A stretch of 15,602 nt of DNA from Acetobacteraceae bacterium (GTDB taxonomy: Bacteria > Pseudomonadota > Alphaproteobacteria > Acetobacterales > Acetobacteraceae): the NCBI GenBank assembly GCA_027340195.1, contig DAHWNE010000120.1, positions 1 to 15,602 on the forward strand, written 5' to 3'. A program made the position numbers and the translations under genes. The stretch's first letter is position 1, and each line of letters starts with the position of its first letter. Below, piece by piece: positions 1 to 8,543 of the stretch. Below the pieces are notes generated by a model that did no database searches, was not told the origin of the DNA, and worked only from the letters and a program-made list of their open reading frames with translations.

Positions 1-1956
<1,956 letters not shown>

Positions 1957-2077
1957 GGGGGGATGGTCGGGGTTCGCGTGCGGGATGGCAAGCCGGGGCG
2001 AGGCGGCAAGCGACGCTGCGCGATCGTGACGTTTCGTCCAGCTTGCCGCATTCCCGCGCCGGCGGGGGGATCGCGCG

Positions 2078-2106
2078 TTGCCGGGCGGGCGACGCGTGCC
2101 TATTCT
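2078..2106 (+). promoter_or_regulatory. Possible sigma-70-type promoter for the DUF1269 gene
   Basis: TTGCCG (2078-2083) and TATTCT (2101-2106) are separated by exactly 17 bases, and transcription would start near 2113, about 40 bases before the ATG at 2155. It lies in the 198-base gap between the divergent helicase and DUF1269 genes. The match is moderate and rests on spacing and an AT-richer -10 box in an otherwise GC-rich stretch. Confidence 0.35.
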
Positions 2107-2154
2107 CTGCCCATCGCCGTCGCCACGGCCCAGCATCGAGGTCATCCGGACACC

Positions 2155-2658
2155 ATGAGCGATCTGATCGTCATTGCTTTCGACTCCGAGGAAAAGGCCG
2201 AATCGGTCCGCCAGAAGGTACTCTCCATGCAGAAGGAGTATCTGGTGGAGGTGGGCGACGCGGTGGTGGCGGTGAAGCTGCCGAACGGGCATGTGAAACT
2301 GAACCAGATGTTCCACCCCACCGCCGCCGGCGCCGCGGCCGGCAGCTTCTGGGGGCTGCTGATCGGCGTGCTGTTCATGATGCCGCTGGTCGGCGTGGCG
2401 ATCGGCGCCGGAGCCGGCGCGCTGGGCGGCGCGATGACCGATTTCGGGATCAATGACAAATTCATGAAAGAGTTGGGCGAGTCGCTCCGCCCCGGTGGCG
2501 CGGCGCTGTTCCTGCTGATCCGCAAGATGACCGCCGACAAGGTGTTCGAGGATTTGCGCGGCGTCGGCGGCACGGTGCTGCGCACCTCGCTGGATCATTC
2601 CCGCGAGCAGGCGTTGCGGGACGCGCTGGCCGGCCATCTCGCCACGCTGCCGGCCTGA
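2155..2658 (+). CDS. DUF1269 family membrane-associated protein
   Basis: This 167-residue protein matches the DUF1269 family. It begins with a short soluble domain opening SDLIVIAFDSEEKAESV, and a glycine/alanine-rich hydrophobic hairpin at about residues 60-100 could insert in or associate with the membrane. A second soluble segment (about 105-160) contains the typical RPGGAALFLLIRKMTADKV run. The function is not established for the family. The ATG at 2155 was chosen because the family starts at this residue. The open frame continues far upstream, but that part is only antisense to the helicase. A GAGG at 2138-2141 is rather far from the ATG, so the ribosome binding site is weak. A short GC-rich hairpin (GGCGG-TCTG-CCGCC, 2661-2674) directly follows the stop without a T-run. 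The SOUL-family gene follows 87 bases downstream, so co-transcription is possible. Confidence 0.85.
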   Translation: MSDLIVIAFDSEEKAESVRQKVLSMQKEYLVEVGDAVVAVKLPNGHVKLNQMFHPTAAGAAAGSFWGLLIGVLFMMPLVGVAIGAGAGALGGAMTDFGINDKFMKELGESLRPGGAALFLLIRKMTADKVFEDLRGVGGTVLRTSLDHSREQALRDALAGHLATLPA

Positions 2659-2745
2659 CGGGCGGTCTGCCGCCGAGGCGGGGCGTGCGTCGCCGTCCAT
2701 GAGCGCCCGCGATCGGGCACGTTGTTCGACATCGGGAGGTTTGTG

Positions 2746-3306
2746 ATGGCCGTCGAAGAACCCCCCTTCACCACCGTTCTGAGCGACGGCGCGTTCGAGA
2801 TCCGCGATTATCCCGGGCTCATCGTCGCCGAGGTCACCGTGACCGGCGAACAGAAGGAAGCCGCGCGCAAGGGGTTTCGCCTCCTCGCCGGATATATCTT
2901 CGGCGGAAACCGGCGCCGTGAGAGCATCGCCATGACCGCCCCGGTGGCGCAGCAGCCGGAGAGCGAAAAAATCCCGATGACGGCCCCGGTCACCCAGGTC
3001 CAGGACGGGGGAAGCTGGACCGTCCGCTTCACGATGCCGCGCGCTTACAGCCTGGAGAGCCTGCCGCAACCGAACGACCCGAAGGTGCAGCTGAAACCGC
3101 TTCCGCCGACACGGTTCGCGGTGCTGCGGTTCTCCGGGCTGGCCCGCGCGGCGGACGTGGCGGCGAAGACCGAGACGCTGCGCGCCACGCTGCGATCACG
3201 CGGCTTGCGCGCCGCGGGTCCCGTGACCCTTGCGCAGTACAACCCGCCCTGGACGCCGTGGTTCATGCGGCGGAACGAGGTGATGGTCCCGCTGGAGCCG
3301 GGCTGA
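2746..3306 (+). CDS. SOUL family heme-binding-like protein
   Basis: This 186-residue soluble protein belongs to the SOUL/HBP family, whose eukaryotic members bind heme or porphyrins. It shows the two family repeats IAMTAPV (residues 61-67) and IPMTAPV (76-82), the early EIRDYP segment (18-23) and the C-terminal YNPPWTPWFMRRNEV block (165-179). Length is normal for bacterial members. The ATG at 2746 is preceded by GGGAGG at 2734-2739, six bases upstream. A TTG at 2722 in the same frame would add eight residues but has no such site. No secretion signal is visible, so it is likely cytoplasmic. The bacterial role is unknown; heme or porphyrin binding is a family inference. It converges on the lipocalin gene at 3393. 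I see no sigma-E-type promoter before it. Confidence 0.9.
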   Translation: MAVEEPPFTTVLSDGAFEIRDYPGLIVAEVTVTGEQKEAARKGFRLLAGYIFGGNRRRESIAMTAPVAQQPESEKIPMTAPVTQVQDGGSWTVRFTMPRAYSLESLPQPNDPKVQLKPLPPTRFAVLRFSGLARAADVAAKTETLRATLRSRGLRAAGPVTLAQYNPPWTPWFMRRNEVMVPLEPG

Positions 3307-3335
3307 TCGTGTCTCGGTTGTGCTCTGCATGGGCA

Positions 3336-3362
3336 CCGCCGATATGTTGTCCTGTCGGACGG
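3336..3362. terminator. Weak hairpin between convergent genes
   Basis: CCGCCGA (3336-3342) can pair with TCGGACGG (3355-3362) with a one-base bulge and a 12-base loop. It sits in the 86-base gap between the SOUL gene (plus) and the lipocalin gene (minus), where a two-way terminator would be expected. There is no T-run on either side, so the call rests only on position and pairing. Confidence 0.2.
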
Positions 3363-3392
3363 CTGTGACCGGAGACTTGCGGCACGGCGAGA

Positions 3393-3929
3393 TCAGGGCG
3401 CGCTGCCGCTTGGGGGGAACTGCGGCACCCGGCGGAACTTCGCCGTGTCGTAGCCCTCGGCGGCGAACCGGGCGAGCAGCGCGTGAAGCTCCGCATCACT
3501 CATGCGCCGATGCCGCGACAGGACCCAGCCGTAATCCCGCCCCGGATAGCCCACCAGCGCGGTTCCGTAGTGCGGCCCGACGTAGAGGATAAGGTATGAC
3601 AGATAGAGCGGCCAGAACGGCGACTCCCGCCAGTAGGCGCCGTGCCGGCCCTTCACCACATAGCCGTGCATCACGAAGCGCGTGGGCCGGCCGGAAAATC
3701 CCCCGCTCAGCCCGTGATAGACATCATGCACGTGGCCGTGCGGGAAACTGACGTCGAAATAGCTGGCGACATTGCCGCGCTCGGCGAAATACGGGATCTC
3801 GGCGATGATGTACCAGCGCCCCGCATAGCGCGACAGATCGACGTCGGGGGCCAGGCGCTGGCGGGTGCCGAAACCGGCGCAGCCGGACAGCGCGACCAGC
3901 AGCGCGAGCAGTGCGGGGAAGCGCTTCAT
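3393..3929 (-). CDS. Lipocalin family outer-membrane lipoprotein (Blc-like)
   Basis: This 178-residue protein has a lipoprotein signal peptide with lipobox LSGC (residues 14-17, lipidated Cys17) and a lipocalin barrel. Visible are the first-strand signature YAGRWYIIAEIP (35-46, with the G-x-W motif), a central hydrophobic strand region (about 105-128) and the late YGWVLSR segment (133-139). Bacterial lipocalins of the Blc type bind fatty acids or lysophospholipids at the outer membrane and are stress-induced. It is the last gene of the leftward operon and starts in an ATGA overlap with the DUF6134 gene, so translation is probably coupled. The context suggests it handles modified or damaged acyl chains released during oxidative stress; that role is inferred. 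The frame is open far upstream of the ATG at 3929, but the signal peptide fixes the start. Confidence 0.92.
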   Translation of the reverse strand: MKRFPALLALLVALSGCAGFGTRQRLAPDVDLSRYAGRWYIIAEIPYFAERGNVASYFDVSFPHGHVHDVYHGLSGGFSGRPTRFVMHGYVVKGRHGAYWRESPFWPLYLSYLILYVGPHYGTALVGYPGRDYGWVLSRHRRMSDAELHALLARFAAEGYDTAKFRRVPQFPPSGSAP

Positions 3930-4552
3930 GTCACCCTCTCGTAACGAATCAGCGAGCCGTCGCTGGCGGTGAACAGCAGGCCGGTCCAGACCCCGGCCTC
4001 GGTGTACCAGATGCGCATCCTGGCCGGGCCGGTGATGGCGTAGCAGTTCGCCGCCACCCGCGCCCCGCCGGCCAGCAGCGCCGGATGCGGCCCGAGCGGC
4101 TGCACCCGCGGGTGCAGCAATCGCCCGTTCTCCAGATTGATCCACGGTCCCCGCAGCTCCGCCCGGTTCCAATGGCTCGCGATCATCGCGTCGGCGGGCG
4201 CGCGATAGCGCGGCGTGCGGGTCCCCTCCACCCAGAAGCCGGAGGCATCGCGGGTCGCGCGCATGAACAGCGCGGTACCGTCGTCATCGGTGTGCGAGGC
4301 GGCCGCCACGCAGCGCCCGTCGCGCCAGGTTTCCTCCCCGCGCAGCCGGTAGCGGTAGAGCACCAGCGGGCCGAAGCGGACCGCGATATCGACGGCGATG
4401 ACGACCCGCATCCCGCCCGGCGCGGGCAGGAAGCGCAGCACATGGGTGCCGATGCGGGATCCCTCGCGCAGCAGGCGGAAGTGCAGCAGGTCGGCGCGCG
4501 GCACCCCCGGCGCCACGACCGCGGCGGCCAGCAGCGCGCGGCGGGTCAGCAC
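3926..4552 (-). CDS. DUF6134 family exported protein
   Basis: About 208 residues, read from a GTG at 4552. This start gives a twin-arginine-like leader LTRRALLAAAVVAPGVPRA (residues 2-20), pointing to export across the inner membrane. The mature part begins LLHFRLLREGSRIGTH and carries the segments RFGPLVLYRYRLRGEETW (59-76), SHTDDDGT (86-93) and WNRAELRGPWINLENGRL (128-145), which I recognise as DUF6134. No catalytic motif is apparent, and the shape suggests a beta-rich periplasmic protein. The GTG overlaps the end of the upstream methyltransferase gene by seven bases, so it should be translationally coupled. The downstream lipocalin gene overlaps it by ATGA. Function is unknown. Its place after acyl-chain-modifying enzymes and before a lipocalin suggests envelope lipid handling (inference). 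An in-frame ATG at 4636 would place the start deep inside the methyltransferase gene and was rejected. Confidence 0.8.
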   Translation of the reverse strand: MLTRRALLAAAVVAPGVPRADLLHFRLLREGSRIGTHVLRFLPAPGGMRVVIAVDIAVRFGPLVLYRYRLRGEETWRDGRCVAAASHTDDDGTALFMRATRDASGFWVEGTRTPRYRAPADAMIASHWNRAELRGPWINLENGRLLHPRVQPLGPHPALLAGGARVAANCYAITGPARMRIWYTEAGVWTGLLFTASDGSLIRYERVT

Positions 4553-5745
4553 CCCCGTGGTTCCAAACGCCAGAGGCCGACGTCCACCCGCCCGGCGCGG
4601 AACCCGGCCTCGCAATAGGCGAGGTAGTAGTCCCACAGCCGGCGAAACCGCGGCGGGAACCCCTGGGCGGCGATCGCGGGCCAGGCGTCGTGGAAGCGCG
4701 CCCGCCAGGCAGCCAGGGTGAGCGCGTAGCTGGCGCCGAAATGTTCCCGATGCGTCACCGCGAAGCCATGGCCGGCGGCCAATCGCGCGATCTCCCCCGC
4801 CGAGGGCAGCATCCCACCGGGAAAAATCTGCCGCTGGATGAAGTCGGCGGCGCGGCGATAGGCCGGCAGGGCGTCCTCGGCGATGGTGATGGCCTGGATC
4901 ACCGCTACCCCCCCGGGGGCGAGGCAGCGGCGAAGGGTGGCGAAATAGCTCGGCCAGAAGGCCACGCCCACCGCCTCGATCATCTCGATCGAGACGATGC
5001 GGTCATGGAGTCCCGTGCAGTCGCGATAATCCTGCAACAGGATCCGCGCCTGCTCGCCCAGCCGGGCGCGCGCCCAGTCCAGCTGGGCGGGCGAAAGGGT
5101 GATGCCGGTCACGCGTGCCCCGGCCTCGGCCAGCCGGGCGGCCAGCCCGCCCCAGCCGCAGCCGATCTCGAGCACGCTCCGGCCGGGGGCGAGGTCCAGG
5201 AGCTCCAGCACCCTCGCCTGCTTCTCCGCCTGCGCCTCCTCCAGCGTCATCCCCGGCCGGGTGAAGAGCGCGGAGGAATAGCTCATGCCCGCGTCGAGCC
5301 AGGCGGCATAGAAGGCATTGCCGAGGTCGTAATGGGCGCGGATGTTGCGCCGGCTGCCGCCACGGGTGTTGGCGCGCGCGGCATGGGCGAGGCGGTGAAA
5401 CAGCCGCACCGGAGCCGGCCCGCCCTCGGCGCCCGGGATGCGGGCGAGGTTGCGCGCGGCGAGTTCCAGTAACGCCACCGGGTCCGGGCTGGACCAGTCG
5501 CCATCGATGAAGGCTTCGGCGAAGCCGTTGTCCCCGCCCAGCAGCAGCCGGCCGAGCGCGCGCCATCGGTGCAGCACCCAGACCGCCTCCGGCCCGGCTT
5601 CGGCGCCCTCCCCGCGCTGGCGGGTCCCGTCGGGCAGCACCACGACGAGGCTGCCGGCGGCGAGGCGGGCCAGCAACCGCCCGATCAGCCACCGCCCGGG
5701 ATGCGGCCAGCCGGCGGCCGGGCGGTCGAGCGCGCGTTCGCTCAT
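4546..5745 (-). CDS. CFA-synthase-family SAM-dependent fatty-acyl methyltransferase (operon 1)
   Basis: A 399-residue member of the cyclopropane-fatty-acyl-phospholipid synthase family. An N-terminal domain (about 1-130) has the DGDW segment (81-84). Then come HYDLGNAFYAAWLD (138-151), the SAM-binding loop VLEIGCGWGG (191-200), VSIEMIEAVG (251-260), DFIQRQIFPGGMLPS (301-315) and the C-terminal GFRAGRVDVGLWRL (381-394). By my alignment, the histidine that in E. coli Cfa (LLHTIG segment) helps hold bicarbonate is Gln284 here, in IQAITI. That substitution fits the group that sits beside flavin amine-oxidase-like and DUF1365 genes. The product may therefore be a methyl-branched or methylene fatty acid rather than a cyclopropane (inference). 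The ATG at 5745 overlaps the upstream DUF1365 stop as ATGA. It belongs to the leftward operon driven by the sigma-E-type promoter at 7851-7879. Confidence 0.93.
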   Translation of the reverse strand: MSERALDRPAAGWPHPGRWLIGRLLARLAAGSLVVVLPDGTRQRGEGAEAGPEAVWVLHRWRALGRLLLGGDNGFAEAFIDGDWSSPDPVALLELAARNLARIPGAEGGPAPVRLFHRLAHAARANTRGGSRRNIRAHYDLGNAFYAAWLDAGMSYSSALFTRPGMTLEEAQAEKQARVLELLDLAPGRSVLEIGCGWGGLAARLAEAGARVTGITLSPAQLDWARARLGEQARILLQDYRDCTGLHDRIVSIEMIEAVGVAFWPSYFATLRRCLAPGGVAVIQAITIAEDALPAYRRAADFIQRQIFPGGMLPSAGEIARLAAGHGFAVTHREHFGASYALTLAAWRARFHDAWPAIAAQGFPPRFRRLWDYYLAYCEAGFRAGRVDVGLWRLEPRGC

Positions 5746-6521
5746 GCTAGGTCTCCTTGCGCGACGATGCTGATCGGCTCGGCCGGTGGCGGCGGGCAGC
5801 GGCGGATGCGCAGGCCCTTGCGCCAGAGCTTCGCCGCCTCCCAATGGATCGCCCCCAGCACCTGGGCCGCCAGCAGCGGGTGGCGGGCGAACAGGCCGAG
5901 CAGGGCGCGGTCGGTCAGCTCCCGCCGGCGCTGCGCGAGGCAGGCGGTCAGCACCGGCCCGGCCGCGTCGCGCGCCTCGATCGCGACGCTGAGCCGCGTG
6001 TCCGGCCCAACCAGCCGGAACCGGTACTCGAGCCCCATGTCCATAAAGGGCGAGACGTGAAAGCGCTTTTCGCACGCCTGGCGCAGCGGGCCGGGACCCT
6101 CGGCGACGGGGATCAGGTAGCTGTGGCGCTGGCCGAAGGTGTTGTGGACTTCGTACAGCATCGCCCGCAGCCGGCCGGTGGCATCGTGGCACCAGAACAG
6201 GCTGAGCGGGTTGAAGGCGAAGCCCAGCACCCGCGGCATCGCCAGCAGCAGGATGCGCCCGCCGGCGAGGTCGATGCCGGCGCGCGCGCCCGCCGCCTCG
6301 AGCTGCGCGCGCAACGGGGTGGCGTCGCCGGCGAGGTGGTCACGGGTGGAGAAGCCGAACAGATTGAAGCGCTCGGCGGAGAACCAGCGGAGCCGGGCGG
6401 CGAGCGCCGGAATCTCGTCGAGGTCGAGCAGCAGCGAGACCATCCGCCGCCGCAGCCGATGCCGCACCGGGCGCAGGCGGGTATGGACCACCGATCCCAC
6501 ATAGATCGCCGAGAGGGTCAT
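5742..6521 (-). CDS. DUF1365 family protein
   Basis: A 259-residue protein of DUF1365, a family found very often between a flavin amine-oxidase-like gene and a CFA-like methyltransferase gene, as it is here. It opens with SAIYVGSVVHTRLRP and contains RFNLFGFSTRDH (51-62), the signature FNPLSLFWCHD (103-113), YEVHNTFGQRHSYL (123-136) and KRFHVSPFMDM (152-162). The conserved Asn, His and Cys residues could form an active or metal site, but no reaction is proven to my knowledge. In R. sphaeroides a DUF1365 gene belongs to the sigma-E/ChrR regulon. Both ends overlap neighbours as ATGA, so coupled translation is likely. The ATG at 6521 gives the normal N-terminus of the family. The open frame upstream of it is only antisense-like extension inside the flavoprotein gene. 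Confidence 0.92.
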   Translation of the reverse strand: MTLSAIYVGSVVHTRLRPVRHRLRRRMVSLLLDLDEIPALAARLRWFSAERFNLFGFSTRDHLAGDATPLRAQLEAAGARAGIDLAGGRILLLAMPRVLGFAFNPLSLFWCHDATGRLRAMLYEVHNTFGQRHSYLIPVAEGPGPLRQACEKRFHVSPFMDMGLEYRFRLVGPDTRLSVAIEARDAAGPVLTACLAQRRRELTDRALLGLFARHPLLAAQVLGAIHWEAAKLWRKGLRIRRCPPPPAEPISIVAQGDLA

Positions 6522-7822
6522 GCCGCGATCGCCTCCCGCGGCATCGGCAGGCGCGCGGATTCGCCCTCCACGCGCCAGGGGCGGCGGACCCCGCCGATCG
6601 CCTCGGCCACGGCGAGCCCGGCCTGCAACCCGTCCTCGTGGAAGCCGGCGCCGAACCAGGCGCCACAGAACCAGGTGCGCCGCTGCCCCTGGAGGGCCCA
6701 GAGGTCGCGCTGGGCGCGCAGGGCCGCGGCGTCGAACAGCGGATGGGCGAACACCTCGCGACGGATCACCGTCTCCGGCGCCGGCGCCCGCGTCGGGTTG
6801 AGGGTGACGAAGACGTCGCCCGCCCCCGCCAGCGGTTGCAGCCGGTTCATCCAGTAGGTCACGCAGGGGGCGTCGCCGCCGAGATAGTTCCAGCTCGACC
6901 ATACCGCCCGCCGCCGCGGCATCAGCGCCTTGTCGCGGTGCATCACCGCCAGGTTGCGGCTGGTGCCGATGGCCCCGAGCAGCGCCGCCTCGGGCGCCGA
7001 GGCGTCCTCGAGCAGCGCCCGGGCCTGCGGGGCATGGGTGGCGATCACCACCTGGTCATAGGTCTCCCATTCCGCGCCGTCGGCCGCGATCTCCACCGCC
7101 CCCGGAAGGCGGCGGATCGCCCGCGCCGCGCAGCCGAGCCGGAGGCGGGGCCCGAGCGGGGCCGCGAGCCGATGCACGTATTCGCGGCTGCCGCCCGCCA
7201 CCGTCCGCCATTGCGGCCGATCGCGCAGCTTCAGCAGCCCGTGATTGGCGCAGAAGCGGATGAAGGCCAGCGCCGGGTAGTCGGCGATGCGCGCGGCCGG
7301 AGCGGACCAGATCGCGGCGGCCATCGGCAGCAGGTGATCGCGCACGAAGGCCGCGCCGTAGCCCCGCCGGGCGAGCCAAGCGCCGAGCGGGACCTCCGGG
7401 TCGAGCGTGCGCGCGGCGGCCTCCGCCTCGCGGTAGAAGCGGGCGATATCGCGCAGCATCGACCAGAAGCGCGGGCGGATCAGGTTGCGGGTCTGGCCGA
7501 ACAGGCCGGCCAGGTCGGTGCCCGCGTATTCGAGCGCCCCGCCCTCCAGCGAGACCGCGAAGGACATGTCGGAGGGCACGGAACGAACCGCGAGGTGATC
7601 GAACAGCGCCACCAGGTTCGGATAGGCGGGTGGATTATAGACGATGAACCCCATGTCCACCGGCTCGGTGCCGCCTGCGGACGGGACATCGACGGTCAGG
7701 CTGTGCCCGCCGGGGCGCGGCGCGGCCTCGTAAACGGTGACGTCATGCGCCCCGGCCAGCAGCCAGGCCGAGGCCAGCCCGGCGATTCCCGCCCCCACCA
7801 CCGCGATCCGCTGCCGCCGCAT
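6518..7822 (-). CDS. NAD(P)/FAD-dependent amine-oxidase-like flavoprotein
   Basis: A 434-residue flavoprotein of the NAD(P)-binding/amine oxidase fold. The dinucleotide-binding motif is VVGAGIAGLASAW (8-20), with the ribose-binding acidic residue in VYEAAPRPGGHS (30-41). It also has DMGFIVYN (56-63) and a C-terminal FCGAWFGAGFHEDG segment. This type is regularly paired with DUF1365 and CFA-like enzymes and presumably oxidises, reduces or desaturates the acyl chain. The exact reaction is not known from sequence. The start was set at the ATG at 7822, which has GAGG five bases upstream. A GTG at 7849 in frame would lie upstream of the expected transcription start of the sigma-E promoter (near 7844), which argues against it. 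It is the first gene of the leftward operon and overlaps DUF1365 by ATGA. Confidence 0.92.
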   Translation of the reverse strand: MRRQRIAVVGAGIAGLASAWLLAGAHDVTVYEAAPRPGGHSLTVDVPSAGGTEPVDMGFIVYNPPAYPNLVALFDHLAVRSVPSDMSFAVSLEGGALEYAGTDLAGLFGQTRNLIRPRFWSMLRDIARFYREAEAAARTLDPEVPLGAWLARRGYGAAFVRDHLLPMAAAIWSAPAARIADYPALAFIRFCANHGLLKLRDRPQWRTVAGGSREYVHRLAAPLGPRLRLGCAARAIRRLPGAVEIAADGAEWETYDQVVIATHAPQARALLEDASAPEAALLGAIGTSRNLAVMHRDKALMPRRRAVWSSWNYLGGDAPCVTYWMNRLQPLAGAGDVFVTLNPTRAPAPETVIRREVFAHPLFDAAALRAQRDLWALQGQRRTWFCGAWFGAGFHEDGLQAGLAVAEAIGGVRRPWRVEGESARLPMPREAIAA

Positions 7823-7850
7823 CCGAGCCTCGTTCGTGCTACCTGTCACC

Positions 7851-7879
7851 CCTTACGCAGCCGGCGGCGGACCGGATCA
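7851..7879 (-). promoter_or_regulatory. Sigma-E (RpoE)-type promoter of the leftward operon
   Basis: Read on the minus strand, TGATCC (7879-7874) is followed after exactly 18 bases by TAAGG (7855-7851). R. sphaeroides sigma-E promoters have a TGATCC -35 and a TAAGA-like -10 with similar spacing. Transcription would start near 7844, leaving a leader of about 22 bases before the ATG at 7822. The mirrored plus-strand promoter has the same spacing, which makes chance unlikely. Confidence 0.85.
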
Positions 7880-7897
7880 CCGGCGCGGGAGTGATCC
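7874..7897. repeat. Inverted repeat formed by the two -35 boxes
   Basis: GGATCAC (7874-7880) and GTGATCC (7891-7897) are perfect inverted copies with a 10-base centre. They contain the -35 elements of the two divergent promoters. It may be no more than the by-product of two facing promoters, or also a site for another protein. Confidence 0.85.
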
Positions 7898-7920
7898 GAT
7901 CCGGCGGATGCGGCGTAGAG
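7892..7920 (+). promoter_or_regulatory. Sigma-E (RpoE)-type promoter of rpoE-chrR and downstream genes
   Basis: TGATCC (7892-7897) is followed after exactly 18 bases by TAGAG (7916-7920). This fits autoregulation of rpoE by its own product, as known for R. sphaeroides. The predicted transcription start is at about 7926-7928. That leaves a leader of about 68 bases before the preferred rpoE start at 7995, or almost no leader before an in-frame ATG at 7926. Confidence 0.83.
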
Positions 7921-7994
7921 GGGGCATGTATGTGTCGCGCCAGCCCTGGATGGTCTGGGCCGGGCCTGCCCGACGCCACGGGGAGCCCTGCCCG

Positions 7995-8543
7995 ATGACC
8001 GACGCTCCGGACGCCACCCCCGCCGCCCTGATCGCGGCGGTGGCGCGCGGCGACCGCGCGGCCTTCGCCGTGCTGTTCGGCCGGTTCGCTCCGCGCATCA
8101 AAGCGTTGCTGATGCGCCGGGGTACCCAGGCCGCCGAGGCCGAGGAGCTGGCGCAGGAGGCGATGCTGGCGATCTGGCGCAAGGCCGCGCAGTTCGACCC
8201 TTCCCGCGCCACCGCCGCCGCCTGGATCTTCGCCATCGCCCGCAATCTGTCGATCGACGCGCATCGCCGCGCATCGCCGGCGCCGGCGGACGATCCGGGC
8301 CTCGCGCCCGACCCGCCGGCGACCGCTGACGCGCTGCTGGACGAATCGGAGCGCGCGGCGCGGGTGCGCGCGGTGATCGCCACCCTGCCCGCCGAGCAGG
8401 CCGAGGCGCTGCGCCTCGCCTTCTTCGACGACCGCTCGCACGCCGATATCGAGTCCCTGCTCGGCATCCCGCTGGGCACGGTCAAATCCCGCCTGCGGCT
8501 GGCGATGGGGCGGCTGCGGGCGGCGCTGGGAGATCTGGCATGA
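7995..8543 (+). CDS. rpoE: ECF (group IV) sigma factor RpoE, ChrR-partnered
   Basis: A 182-residue ECF sigma factor. Region 2 spans about residues 21-90 (AFAVLFGRFAPRIKALLMRRG, then the AAAWIFAIARNLSIDAHRR -10-recognition helix). Region 4 spans about 122-178, with LPAEQAEALRLAFFDDRSHADI and the -35-binding IPLGTVKSRLRLAMGRLR. It closely resembles R. sphaeroides RpoE, including the K-A-x-L-M patch (36-40) that aligns with residues K38 and M42, which I recall as touching ChrR there. The ATG at 7995 has GGGGAG nine bases upstream and matches the family N-terminus (MTD). An in-frame ATG at 7926 would add 23 unusual residues. The gene overlaps chrR by ATGA and should control both divergent promoters at 7851-7920. 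The expected trigger is singlet oxygen or organic peroxide (family knowledge). Confidence 0.95.
   Translation: MTDAPDATPAALIAAVARGDRAAFAVLFGRFAPRIKALLMRRGTQAAEAEELAQEAMLAIWRKAAQFDPSRATAAAWIFAIARNLSIDAHRRASPAPADDPGLAPDPPATADALLDESERAARVRAVIATLPAEQAEALRLAFFDDRSHADIESLLGIPLGTVKSRLRLAMGRLRAALGDLA

Noticed and set aside
2659-2745. A sigma-E promoter before the SOUL gene
   Set aside because: No TGATCC-like -35 with a TAAGA-like -10 is present. Only a GC-rich hairpin after the DUF1269 stop and the ribosome binding site are visible.
4546-6192. A longer methyltransferase starting inside the DUF1365 gene
   Set aside because: The added residues are out-of-frame DUF1365 sequence. The ATG at 5745 forms an ATGA overlap like the other junctions.
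7822-7849. A GTG at 7849 as the start of the flavin amine-oxidase-like gene
   Set aside because: It would lie upstream of the transcription start predicted from the promoter. The ATG at 7822 has a good ribosome binding site and gives the usual short lead into the FAD motif.
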